From assembly GCA_017506865.1 (NCBI GenBank), contig JAFCMP010000031.1, positions 248,001 through 312,000 of the forward strand: a stretch of 64,000 nt of DNA. The letters run 5' to 3'. The notes under the pieces are model-generated. The model did no database searches, was not told the DNA's origin, and saw only the letters and a list, made by a program, of their open reading frames with translations. This document shows, one piece after another, positions 12,201 through 23,768 of this stretch; position 1 is the first letter of the stretch; each line of letters starts with the position of its first letter. Source of the DNA: Tribonema minus. Taxonomy: Eukaryota; Sar; Xanthophyceae; Tribonematales; Tribonemataceae. The translations under genes were made by a program, and so were the position numbers.

Positions 12201-12662
12201 TGATATTTTGAATATGTCATGTGAGCATGCTAGTGGACCTGCAGAGGTATCCGTGTCCTATGTTAAACGGAATTTTTATTCTGTTTTCCGTTTCGGTTCC
12301 GTTCCGTTTCTAACCTCTAAGCGGCAGGGCCACGTCGCCTCAAACGCCACCGTGCTGACACAACCCGCGTCGCTCTGACAGACTCCACTACACAATGGGC
12401 AGATTGCGTGGACCTCATGACTTGCATCAGAGACTGAACAATACATGTCAAAGTATGGTACTCTGCAGCGTTGTTGATGCGCCATCCTACTTGTGCTGCC
12501 ACCGCTGCGGCGCACAGTGACATCGTGCTGCTCCAGGACAAGGAGTTCAAGAAGTGGGTCGACGTCTACGCCAGCAGCGAGCGCAAGTTCTTTGAGGACT
12601 TCTCCAAGGCCTTCAGCAAGCTCGAGGAGCTCGGCACAGACAGCTCCCTCTATACCGTTTAG
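6281..12662 (+). CDS. Class I haem peroxidase (APX/CCP type) with plastid and thylakoid-lumen targeting
   Basis: Eight exons: 6281-6397, 6627-6809, 7440-7535, 8348-8494, 9487-9664, 10286-10343, 10946-11056 and 12518-12662. They join in phase to 344 residues. Residues 1-39 are a signal peptide plus ASAF motif (CVGASAFVV). Exon 2 opens with DRRALFK, a hydrophobic stretch and PANAAE (residues 42-73), a Tat-like lumen signal. Catalytic residues are present: distal R106, W109, H110; proximal H238; W254; D298. The residue equivalent to Arg172 of pea APX, which binds ascorbate, is Asn (N247), and Lys30/Cys32 are also not kept. The spacing from the proximal-side Trp to the Asp is 44 residues, as in yeast cytochrome c peroxidase (191 to 235), not 29 as in APX. 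The C-terminus ([17 protein letters not shown]) also resembles CCP. The protein removes H2O2; the electron donor is open. Plastid import is well supported, while lumen location is inferred. Confidence 0.9.
11441..12319. mobile_element. Second hAT-like element, in the last intron of the peroxidase gene
   Basis: The element is 879 bp with terminal inverted repeats TAGAGGTTAGAAACGG on the left and CCGTTTCTAACCTCTA on the right, flanked by a perfect 8 bp duplication AGCGGCAG at 11433-11440 and 12320-12327. TAGAG termini and 8 bp duplications fit hAT. Subterminal regions contain many short CCGTGTT/AACACGG and TTCCGTTTC repeats in both orientations. No transposase motif was recognised inside, so it is probably non-autonomous. 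It is unrelated in sequence to the element at 4506. Confidence 0.88.
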
Positions 12663-14042
12663 ACTCACGTGCTCCGCTAGTCTAGACTTTACTTCAACCA
12701 CTGGCTGGCTGTGTGCATGAGTTGAGCATGCTCAGCCTCCAGGCAGCGCTGCGCCGCACGCCATGCCGTGCGCATTTCAGCCGCAGCTGCCTGCTGTGCG
12801 CGCCTGGGGAGCGCTGCTGCTGTGTGTGATGGCAGAGCGTTGCTGCTCGGTGCACGCTAGCGCTGGCTCTGGCTCACCCATCTTCTGCTTCAAGTTGTTT
12901 TGCTGTATGTACCTTATGGTTTCTGTTGGCTGCGCGCCTTACGAGCGGCGTGCATAGGCTTAGACGTATCCATGAAGGGAGGCAGGCACAGGCTGGTGGT
13001 CACCCTTGGCAATTAACTTGACAACAGCACACAGAAGAGTTCAGCCTAGGGAGTAGAATTCAGCCTAGGGTTACAGGTGCTGGCTGGTTTGCGGCTTGTT
13101 GGTGTCGTGGTGCAGCTGAGGCGGAAAATGCAGGTTCTTGTACCCCCCCCTTAGTGTCATGCACGCCAATTTCGTAGCGCCTCGCGCTGGCACAGAGTGA
13201 GAGCTGATGTTGAAGGCACGCGTGCACAGTTGTGGGTTTGACGCCAACATGGGTGCTATTTGGCTTGCACAATGTCTCAATGAAGTATTGGGCTAACTCA
13301 GCTCAGATGTATATTGATTTGCTTCAGCAGGTGCTGTTGTGGCACTTGCATCTTAGGAGACCCATACGTCAACCATCAGTCGCGGCGGAAGACTGCCATT
13401 ATCTGTGACCTAGCATCACTGTGAACGAGATGCTTGTGTCAACAGGCGGACTCAAAAAGTCGTTCGCAGCTGTTTTCAGCAGCGTTGCCAAGTACAAACA
13501 ATTTCCTGCAGGCAAGCAAGTATTGTAAACAGCTTCGAGATGTGTCAGAGAATGCGTGGCTTCCATTGATAACCAGACAGCGCGCTGGCTGCAGGGTACA
13601 TATTACCACGCGCCAATGCGACACAATTAAATGTGCTTGTGCTACGTATGCTTGAAGGGTGTTGCGCATGCATATCAGTATATGGTCCGAGCCAAGCCGG
13701 TGAGCTTTTGTCTTGGTTTACAACTCGTTGGTGTTCGCCGCGAAAGCAGAGGTGTGTGGGTGCGTGCTACCACATACATCATACGGTGTGCAATCTGCGG
13801 AGCAGGCTGCTGCGTAACAGGATCTTGCACCATACCACGGTCCGAGCACCGCGCACAACACTGCAACAAAAAAACACCTTTGCCAAAGTAGCTTCACCTT
13901 GAAGTTGAAGTGGTGCTTTTTTGTCCTCGAGGTCTGATTTGACAGCCTGATGACAGGATCGGACACACTACCGACGCAGACCAAAACAACACTTTGCTAA
14001 CGACATTTTGCTGCAGAGAATACTCCAAAGTCGCATCAACGC
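12663..14042. other. Intergenic region downstream of the peroxidase gene
   Basis: About 1.4 kb with no gene I can support. It contains a short duplicated TTCAGCCTAGGG at about 13037-13070, a C-run at 13143-13150, and a TTGAAGTTGAAG motif near 13902 in the presumed promoter of the next gene. Reading frames here are short and show none of the high-GC coding bias of the flanking exons. Confidence 0.4.
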
Positions 14043-17000
14043 CATGCGTGTGTGCACCAGGCTGCTCGTTGTCGTTGCACTGGTGGGTTTGGCGCGTGTA
14101 GCGCCAGCCTGTGCTGCGGTCAAACAAGGACACGTGTCCAGGGTGTTGGCCAGAAGTGGTGGTCAGGTTAACTCGTCAATCTCAAGGCTTCGTGGATAGG
14201 CAGCCACTTCTGTCAAAGGCGTCAGCGGCTTGAAGCAGCCGGGCCTCGGCGGCAGTCGGACCACGGCTCGTGGCGGGCGACAAGTCCCCACCATTCGTCA
14301 ACACGCATACAATGCCATGTTGTCTCTTGTTTGTGCTTGTTGTGAACTGTAACGCGGATTAGCATCGCTGGTGGTGACGCGTAGCATCATGTGCTGCAGC
14401 CTAGCTCGGGTCAGCAGCCTGGCTCGGGTCAACAATCGGTTACACAAGCGCAAGCGCAGCTGGCGGCAGGCTGTGGTTGCAGCCAGGGTACTAACCCTAG
14501 CAGCTGTGGTAAGGATCAGCAAACCTGTGGTGTACACTGGTCGGCGCGGACTCATCCTGTCAAGTGTCAAGATGGAGGTATGGCTTGGCGAGGTGAGCGA
14601 TGTACGCGCTTGGGCTTTGTTGCATGCAGACTGTACGGTCATCATTGTCTGATAACGTGCGGATCTTATTGGAGCTGACCCAAAGTCTGGTGCACCCCGC
14701 GCGACATGCTGCAGCTCATGAGCTGCAGGCTCAGGCAGGCAGCTGGCCTTTCCGTGTTGCCAGACACACACCCAATGACCAAGAAGCTGCACAGGTGTGA
14801 GTGACTGGCTGAAGCGCTCGCATGTGAACCAGCTCCATGCAGTGCTGAGCGTTAGCTTCTGATGTCAGCTGCATGCAGTGCGTAGTATGTTGGCTGATTG
14901 TGCATTGAAAGCCTACACACGCTGCTGCAGCTTCAAGCTGCTTACTCCTGCATATTTTCAAGCATGTGAGCGCAGACACTATAGTAGACCATCAGCTTCT
15001 TGCAGTGTGCTTCAAAGCATGTAGCACTGCCGAGTGAACCATGCAAAGATTTGTGACATTACTAGTCGTCATAGTCGTTCGTACGCTGTAGCCGCAGCTC
15101 ATGCACTGCTATACCTCACAGGGCATGAACACCAGCACTGTAAGCTTTATGCAGGGCCTGCTGCGTATACACACATGCTGCAATGCAAGTGTTGGGGTAT
15201 TGCAACGGGATGGCGTATCCGCCCATCAAGCGGAAGTATATAGAAGCACAATGATATACCCCCATGATTGGACTAGTGCATCATCATAATACTATCCCCG
15301 CCGTGATCGTCCACATTGGCACCGACATTCAACATCAGCCACTTCATGTTCTCAAACGCATTGCTCACCATGTTAGTAGTCATGTGGCGCCGCCAGTGCG
15401 TTCATCACTAGGGCCAACTGCTATGACTGACACTGGGTCCCGCTCAAATCTCTGTGCATCCGCTTGACATATGAGGAACTTGTCATGCCACATGTGCCCA
15501 GTGTGCGTACCCTCATTTGCGCTGGTTAAAGACTCATAGCGTGTGCCATGACTGCCAGCTCTGAATACACCCTGTACTATTACGTGGCCCTCACAGAGTC
15601 AGTCAACGCCTCTTGCCTGGCATCGACACCACTGCCGTGCCCTGGGCGGGCAGCTTGAAGTGGAAATTTTACTCGATCGACAACCCACAAGTGGTGAATG
15701 CGCTCTCCACACCAGGGGGCACGGTATGCAGCTGCAAGAGTGGGTGGCAAACACGTGCAATGCTCAACGGATCTTAGCCTTGTTCAAGTTGCCAGAGCAA
15801 TCGCTAACCACGCGCACCCCGCGATTAGAAGCCCCCTTTGCCCTTTGAAGTTCAACTGAACTTGCAACGTGCATGGGCCATTGATGCAGGGTCCTTGCCA
15901 TGGCAATCTCATTGAGGCCGTTGACACCCGCCGGCTTTTGTTGATCGTCAGTCACATCAACCACAAAATCATGGGTATGGTTTGACAAGGTTTTCTGCAT
16001 TTGAACCATGCATGAAGAGCTTTAGCCACAAGCCGCCTGTTTGACCCTTGCAAATATTAGTGAAGCCTGCAAATACAAGTTCGCAAGTGTCATATTTTAT
16101 ATGCGGCTGCTGCAGAAAGAGGCACGCGTCGAGGCATGCCGTTAGACCCATGTATATCAAGTCATGCAAAGTACACCAATCAGAGCCTTCTGCAGATCCT
16201 GATGAAGCTGCTGCATTATGCTGTGGCTGCACACACGTTTACAAAATCCGAACTCCCTCAAGGCCTAGGGTCTGTTACATAAAGTTGCAAAGTGCCCATA
16301 TATGAGTACTACCGAACCTGATGAGTCCATATGATGAACGCGATCCGCATCCTAATACACGCTTTTGCTAATGCACTGCGCACTCCGCAGGTCTTAGTTT
16401 ACACAGGAATCAAGAATGTCACACAACGCGACGAGGCGGTGCTAGCTGCTGTGGTGAGCCGTGCATACCTACACACCTGTGGCAATGTACTATTAGTAGT
16501 GCATGCAGCCCATACTTGTTGTGATATGTGCTGAGGGCCATGCTGGCCCATCATGATGCAGGAAGACTTTGCTCAACATGATTTGAAGGCCACAGGCGGA
16601 GACCACTGGTGGCATCCAACCTGAGGGCAACAATGGTGACAAAGATGAGGCTGCCCCAGCAACACGGTGTGACTCGCGATAGAAGTCCAGAAAAGGGACA
16701 TGTGACATGTTACTTGTTGGTGGACACATTGGAGCTCAGATACAGGGAGATTAGGGAGAGAGTCAGGCAGCTGTGGGGCTGCAGCCTGAGCATGCAATGA
16801 GCTCTGTAACACCAAGGTGCCGAATGCATATGATTTGCACATGCACGCTGAGCGTTGCCGCAGGTCAGCAGCTTTTGCTACATACTTCAGATTTTCAGAA
16901 GTGGCATATACGATGGACTGTTGTATGTCCCTTTTTACATCAAGAATGCTACCCAATCGCATTTGTTATCGTAAGGGAGTGCATGTGTCACAATTGCTCA

Positions 17001-19256
17001 CACACGCTTTGACATACTGTTCTGGGTGCTCAAGGCAATTCACCATTAAAGGAACTGCATGCAACAACACTTGTTGGCACTTCAAAGGAAGAAGAGGTTG
17101 CAATCTTTGGCTGAGAGATGATTTGGCGATTTATAAGCCTAAAGCTAGGTTTGCTCCTTGCAGACTCAAGTCTTAGACTACTGAAACATTTAAAATGGTG
17201 CACACCAGAAGTAGAGCGTACTCGCATTTGACTGCTGCAAATGACTGCCGCAAATGACCTCTAGATTTTTATTTGGCAGCTGCAGAGTACATTCGGCCAG
17301 CATAGCAACAGTACATATATTTGAGCACTTAATGTTTCGAATTCAGCCAGCTCAACTGTAGTGTGACAGTAGCAGACACTGTCCGAAACCATAGGTGTCA
17401 TATGCTGGTGCAATAGCAGACTGTGCCACCATGGCCATTCTCCACAATATGATAGGCTCACAGCATTGGCCGTCCATATGTGCATTCCTATGACATGGTG
17501 CCACAGGTTGCGCATGAGATGGGCCACATCTTGGTGCGTCATGGCTCAGAAAAGTTGTTTCGGCAACAGGTCTTATGGCGTGTGCTGAAGAAGGGCGCGA
17601 ACTCAGCAGGATTGGTCGGCTCAAAAACCAGATTGCTGCTGAAGAATGCAGAGAACTATCTGCTTGGTGAGCACATGATGCACTGCACCTCTGGCTCACT
17701 GAGGCTGCAACTCTACTTCAAGTTGGCATGAGCTCTCCCAAAACAATGACTGCTGTTGATACAGTGATTGGAGACGCCTGATGCAGAAAGCTTTGAGGCG
17801 GCAAGGCAGTCACTGCTTGACGTCAACACATTGACCACAATTTGAGACTGAGCTTCGAAAACACCAACAAGCACTCTCAGTCTGAGCGGAGACCAAGCCA
17901 CGTGTCACCTGTGTGTAGAGATCGAGCCACGTGTCACCTGTGTAGCAACCTGGTCTTGTACTGGTGTGCTCCCGTAATTACACAGTCACCAATGTTTCAG
18001 CATCAGACTCAGGTCCTACAGTATCATATCGCACCTCTCTTTTACCCTTTGACTAGAGCTGTCAGGGCTGAGGGTGGTCCCCGCCCCCTCCCCTTTCCCC
18101 TCTTTAGCCCCTATGGGGTATGTAGAAGCGAGACTATGGGAGGGTATGTAGAGAGGGGTGAAACCTGCAAGTTGAGGTTCATCAGCGAGGTACTGCTAGT
18201 AGCAGCTCTGAGTCAGAGTAATGCAGTGCCTTGCAGTCAATCGTGAACTTCAGAGCGGTGACATGATCTAATGTGCGGCAGCTGCTTGTGCTTGGACACG
18301 TGCCCGCAGAGCTGCCCATGTCTCGCAAGATGGAGCTGGAGGCGGATGCCGTCGCCATGGTGCTCCTCGCCCGCAGTGGCGTCTACCAGCCCACGGCCTG
18401 CATCGCCATGCTTGAGCGGTACGCCCTCATCATTGTTCACGCGTCCCTCGAGGCAGTGCTCCTGAGCATTGCCAGAAGTCATGTTGAGCTCTTTCCCAGC
18501 ATTGGCACTGGCAAAGTGCGTCACAGGATATTCTCCGGTGACAAGATTACAGCGCGATGGCCTATAGGCTATAGGTACTACCCTGGTCCGCGAGGGCGTA
18601 CGTCTTCAAAAGGCTTGTCAACAATTGAAATGGTGGCATTATCTCATCATCTCATTAACAAAACTTGAAGTACTTCTATGTCAGTTGGCAAGGGTGACAA
18701 TAGGCAGCTAGTAAGTGGTATGTGTGGAAATAGGCATGCCTCGCATGGAAGTGGAATACTATGAGATGTCAGTCTTGATGGCTCAGCCCTGGAAAGCCTC
18801 TCACTCAATGCTGTCGGGCGCTCAGAAACACGCTGTATGCAGCGACATTGATGTTTATTGATGGTGTTGGTCATACTTCGAACTTAAGCTGCACCACTCA
18901 ATGGGTGTCAAGGCTGCAGTAAACACTGTTGCCATGATGTGTGCCGCCCACACTCTGCAGCACAGCAGTAATGTGTAGCCCACTCCCACCAGTGCAGTAA
19001 CGCTTCAACGCCTGCTGCATTCTTGCCGTGGCCCAGGTTTAAGGCCTTGGCCGCGCAGAGGGATCTCGAGCTGCCGGTGGCCCAGGGCAAGCTGGGCAAG
19101 GCTGTGCTGCAAAAGTGTGACACGCACCCGCCGATGGATGAGCGCATTGCAGCCGCGAAGGCCCGGCTGCCAGAGCTGCAGGCGCTGACCGAGCGCCGCG
19201 GGTGGCTTTTCAGTGCCAAAATGTGGCTGCTGCATACTTTTCCTAGGATGATTTGA
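14043..19256 (+). CDS. M48-family zinc metallopeptidase (OMA1/YcaL-like)
   Basis: Firm exons are 16391-16453, 17507-17666, 18310-18418 and 19037-19256 (stop TGA), with matching phases. Upstream exons end at 14592 (GRRGLILSS to WLGE) and 15723 (WKFYSIDNPQVVNALSTPGG). The first exon, from ATG 14043, encodes a secretory-type leader (MRVCTRLLVVVALVGLA). The zinc site HEMGH lies at the start of the 17507 exon, the third ligand is in MELEADAVAM (18310 exon), and the C-terminal THPPMDERI box is in the last exon. These are the ordered motifs of peptidase family M48, stress proteases of inner membranes (OMA1 in mitochondria, YcaL/LoiP in bacteria). One or more short exons between 14593 and about 15594 were not resolved, and the exact start of the 14592 exon is unclear. 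Whether the leader directs it to the ER, plastid or mitochondrion cannot be decided. Confidence 0.85.
17896..17943. repeat. 29 bp tandem duplication containing CACGTG
   Basis: AGCCACGTGTCACCTGTGT occurs at 17896 and again at 17925 in an intron of the M48 gene. Each copy carries one CACGTG palindrome. It is a small example of the local duplications seen across the window. Confidence 0.7.
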
Positions 19257-21103
19257 TCGCCGTGCATGAGCGCACAATGTGTCCACAGGGGGCATGGCAG
19301 CGACATGACCGATATCATCATGTGACGTCATTGCATAATCTGATGATCCTTGGGCGCCCCATGATCTCTGCACATGTCCAGACACTCACCGACACTCACC
19401 ACAACGTCACGTTGTACAGCATAGAAGTCAGTCTGCGCAAATTTGAATGCTTCAGTGGCACTGCAACATTGAAAGCGGCCGTCCGCGACCGTCCCATCGT
19501 GAATACTTTCATCAGTAGGGGTAGCTGCAGTTGGTGGGAAGGGATGCACCTGGGTGCACACTGTGTTGCACTGGCAGCCAGTCATTTGCGGGATGGTGTC
19601 TATATCGCACACTCTGCATACCATATTTACTATAGTATCCTACAGGGTTTCCTGCCACCAAAAATAGATGAATCACTTTCATCCAGAAAGGTTCAGTTTG
19701 CTGCCATGTTGTCACTGTGCCTGTTCTGCGGTGCTGCGGTGACACGTCTTTCACAAGATGACATTTTCATGACATTGGAATGATGCACTGGCAGGCGCTA
19801 ACATGCAGCAAAATCATGCATTCCATCGCCTGGGTACTTGGGCGCAACAGCATAGCCGCAAAACACAACTTGCCCAGTGCTTACATCATCATCACACATC
19901 ATGTGTTGCTGGTATGCACTTTCACTCTGAATGCCTACGAGGCTGGCGGTCGTTGCGGAACAGCCTGCAAGCAACTGACATCACAGGTTTGTCAGCTCAT
20001 GCCTGCACCGACATCTGCAAGGCCTGCCTCGCATTCGCGTTGCACATGATTTGATGCCCTCACTGTTGTGGCAAGCTACAGCGCACCTTGAACATTGTGG
20101 TAGACATTTGACTGCGCACGGGCAGCGGATGCACGACTGATTCTTCCACAATTGATTGACAATCGAGCACACCACTGCTTGCGACGGCAACCCTTTCTAA
20201 ACTCGTGACGTTGAAGTTGAAGATCTCGACAGTGCCGCGCGAACCTTAGCAGGGAGTCCCTTCCGCTGCGCGTTTCAAGCGCAGCTGCCATGTGCCGACG
20301 CTTCTCTCTGTGCTCAAGAGACTTGGTGCCGGCCACTCATGTTGGATTTGCTGTCTTGTCGACTGTGCACCTAGCGAATGTCGCGCTTGGCCTTCTGCAT
20401 CGAGAGGCGCTGGCTATGCCTGCGCTGACCTGTTGAGCACCATTGTCAATGCTGACAAGTGCATAAAGTGGTTTTCAGTCTTCAAAAGGTAGCTTTACGA
20501 GTTGCGAATGTTCCGCTGAGGCAGAAAATGCAGATTATATGCGCTCTGTGTCACGCCACTTGTCTGCCTGCTAAGCTTGCACAGCAAGGCGCCTATAGGC
20601 TATAGCAGACATCGTCGCCTACAGGGCCGCAAGCGTGTTACACGTTGAAGCCGCTTTACATCAACATAAGCACGTGCTTTATTGGAGAATAATTGACAAC
20701 ACAAGCGAGTACACGGAAGGCACCATGTTTGCATTTTGCATTGAACCGTCAGGCTCCGTTTGGCCTTCACCAACTCTTCATCGGAGTGCGATGCTTTGCA
20801 GTAGGTCATGCTCACTAGTGCCTAGTGCCACATCAGGCACCAGAAGCCATGTACCCAGGCACCAGAGCACATGCTTTCGAAAAAACACTAGCACACTGCT
20901 GACAGGGGTGGACACAAGCCAAACAGCAACGCAGCATCGCACACAACCCAGCCACCGCAGCCTATGTACAACGACAGGTCCCATTGTATGTGTGTTCAGA
21001 AACCGCGAAAAAAAACATGTACGCATACGTCTATGGCGCCGTGCCAGAACCGCAACCCGCCAAAAAGACTCCATGTACATACTAAAACCCCACCAAAATC
21101 GCC
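19257..21103. other. Intergenic region between the M48 gene and the sugar phosphatase gene (tail to tail)
   Basis: About 1.85 kb with no gene I can support. The longest open frame (19253-19783, plus strand) has no recognisable domain and overlaps the 3' end of the M48 gene. Notable items are a TTGAAGTTGAAG motif near 20212 and a 14-mer, CCTATAGGCTATAG, at 20592-20605 that also occurs at 18561-18574. Confidence 0.4.
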
Positions 21104-23501
21104 CTACTTGACATCCGCAAAGATCATCTGCGCGCCGAGCAGCGCCCACAAGCGCTCGTCCGTGAAGTCGGCGATGCAGACGCCGGCGCCCGCGCCCCTG
21201 AGCGCTGCCTCGTCGAGCCCCGTCGTCACGCCGACGGTGAACAGCCCCGCGGCGGTGGCGCTCCTGCATCCGTTGAGGCTGTCCTCGAACGCGATGCAGT
21301 CGCGCGCGGCGAGGCCGAGGCGGCGCAGGCCCTCGAGGTAGGGTTCGGGGTGAGGCTTCGCGCGCGCGCACTCGGCGCCGATGACGACCGTGTTGCCGAA
21401 CCGCTCGTGGATGCCTAGGACTTCCTGGAGGCAGTGGGGGGGCGGGGGTCGGGAGTCAGTGCTGATCAGCAGGTCGGGGGGGGTGGGATGCGACCTGCTG
21501 TCGAACTTTGCCATGTGCAGAAGCGCACACGTCAGACCACACGGGGGTGGCGCCCCGCTGAGAGGTTCGTGCTGGGCCGGGAAGTCATGAGCTGATGTCG
21601 TGTGTCTGCCGCGCACGTGCATGACACCCATTGCACCACCTCGGCGGTTGTGTGCGCGCACCGCAGCAGTCTCACCGTCGGCGTTGCGACGCGCGTGCAG
21701 CGCAAGCGGCGCCGAGCGTTGCCGCAGCAGCTCCAGGAGTCGTCAGAGGACTGCTGCATGTGACACATCAACGATGAAGCATTGCCCCCCCCCACCACAC
21801 CTGGTCGCGATCTCGACATCATGACAACCTCGCACTCTTGGTAAACGGCAATGCAGCGAACGACCGCGCGCGCGCGCCCGGCGCGCACGAGCACTGACCA
21901 TGGTGTGCCGCGCGTCGAGGCGCGGTGCGTTGGTGACGATGATGGTCGCGATGCGCGCCTTGTCGTCGTCCTCGAGGTCGCACCACTCGAGCAGGCGCGC
22001 GAGGCCCGGCAGCGGCGCCATGGCCGTGCTGATGCGGCGGTACAGCGCCTCCTTGCGGTCCCACATCTCCTCCTGCTGCGCGAGCGGCATGTCGGGGAAG
22101 AGGCGCGCGGCTGCGCGGCGCGGCGCGGCGAGTTGCTGTTGATGACTCATGAGCTGTGAGTCTTTGATGAGTCCATGAGTCCATGAGCAAGGGCGCTACA
22201 GCTCCTGATGAGGGTGGCGATGCAAGGGTGTGTGCAGGTCCGCCACGCAGCCGCGACCGTGCTGCGGACGCGGTATGTACGCAAGAACAGGCGTGGCGCT
22301 GCAAGGTGTCGGCCAGCGCCGCCGCGCTCTCTTTGCTGACAGGCACAGCGCTTCGCTTGTGTTACGGCTGACATGGAGCCGATCTGCCACACGGACCCAA
22401 AGAGCATCACCACAGGCAGCTGCTGATTGCTGATTGAGAGAGCCAGCACAACATCAGGCGCTTCACGGTGATGAAGTTTCACTTGCGTCGATTCCGAAGG
22501 ACATCCGTTCAAGAGGTATTTTCGACACAGCGAACAGCGAACATCGCCACATGCTGCAGGGGCGATAGCGCAGCTTTGCAACTCTAGCAAACCGATCGAC
22601 TTACTGATAACGGCGTTGGAGTTGCCGCTCATCCACTCCTGCAACGAGCGCACAGCGCACAACAGAAAGAGGTGTGCATGAGAACATGAGGCGCAAGCTG
22701 TTTGGAGCTGCTGCCGTGGACGGGCGCGATGCTGCTGTGCATGCCAGGCTGATGCATTGTCACTCATTCAAGCGGTCGGCCTCATCTGAGCGTCACTGGA
22801 TTTGGATGCACATTGCAGTGTGTTTTCTTGGGTGGACAACAACATCAATAAGCACAGCGGCAGTTGAGGAGCCAAGAGGGGATCGGTGAGCGTCGTACCT
22901 TGTACCAGGCCTTGTCGATTGGTTTGCCGCCATTGTGATCTGGTCGCATCTCCAGTATGATGTCTCTATAGGCCTGAGGCGACACGCAGCGGCAGCGCAG
23001 TCTTGGGTACATCAGCGGCAGCGCATTGCGAGGTCACATGCAGCGCACAGCAGTATTACGGATGACAGCTACACATCAGAGCAATAGCAACAGCTTGGAC
23101 ATGTCAAACCATTGCAGAGTGATCGACCATTGCAGTTTGCAGCGTCATGGCTTCCATGTACCTACTGCGCTTCGTCTGCAAATTGGAATGCAAACAAGAT
23201 GTTGCATAGATTCATGGAGTCAAAAGGGATACGCAAACATGCGTACCTCAAAATGTAGCTCGTCGCTGTCCACTAGCGTCCCGTCCATATCAAAAAGGCA
23301 GCCTTTGATGTGCGCCGGGGAGGGCTGCGCAGGCGCCTCAGTCGCCGTAGCTGCTGCATCTGTTGCGTGTAGTCTGGGCGTCATGCCAGCTTGTGAGACC
23401 GCCTTTGCGCAGGGTGGGAGGAATGCTACGCCCGAGCACACGCTGCTGGCTAGCACAGTCACCAGCAACGAGATTCGCGCTGTGGACGTAGCCAATATCA
23501 T
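21104..23501 (-). CDS. Plastid-targeted HAD-superfamily sugar phosphatase, SGPP-like
   Basis: Five exons on the minus strand: 23501-23247, 22973-22899, 22638-22605, 22110-21899 and 21424-21104, joining in phase to 298 residues. Residues 1-66 form a bipartite plastid leader, a hydrophobic signal ending CSGVAFLPP (ASAF-like) and then an Ala/Thr-rich stretch. All four HAD motifs follow: LFDMDGTLVDSD (nucleophile D71, acid/base D73), TIIVTNAP, RAKPHPEPY (Lys) and CIAFEDSLNG. Family-specific stretches NGGKPID, LFPDMP and EALYRRI match the plant SGPP group of low-specificity sugar-phosphate phosphatases. The likely role is dephosphorylation of sugar or polyol phosphates in the plastid; the substrate is not readable from sequence. 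The gene lies head to head with the DUF3082 gene, 267 bp apart. Confidence 0.9.
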
Positions 23502-23768
23502 CGCCTGCAGAGAGAGAGCAAAATATTTGTTGTTCCAGGTTTCAGATTCCATCGCGTGCTGGTGCACAAGCCTACTAACAGTGCATCTCACCTGCAAAGG
23601 TCACCAGTGTAGGTACGCCTTCGGGATCCGAACCGCTCGTGATCAATGTGGCATCGCAATATGCGCAAGCAGGATGAGGTCGATGGTACGTCATTGAAGT
23701 TAAACTTCACTGCTGAAGTTCAGGAACTTCAAAGCTCAGCCCAAGCAACTTGAAGCAAAGCAGGCGCC
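23502..23768. promoter_or_regulatory. Short divergent promoter shared by two plastid-protein genes
   Basis: Only 267 bp separate the two start codons. The region carries a cluster of TTGAAGTT/AACTTCAA half-sites between about 23698 and 23757 (TTGAAGTTAAACTTCA, TGAAGTTCAGGAACTTCA), close to the plus-strand start at 23769. Both flanking products are predicted plastid proteins, so co-regulation is plausible but not shown. Confidence 0.5.

Noticed and set aside
14593-15593. Candidate missing exon of the M48 gene around 15465-15510 (YEELVMPHVPSVRT)
   Set aside because: The translation resembles the expected region, but no acceptor lies upstream without an intervening stop, so it was not included.
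19253-19783. Plus-strand frame of 176 codons after the M48 gene
   Set aside because: It overlaps the end of the M48 gene, has no domain, no splice context and no coding-like composition.
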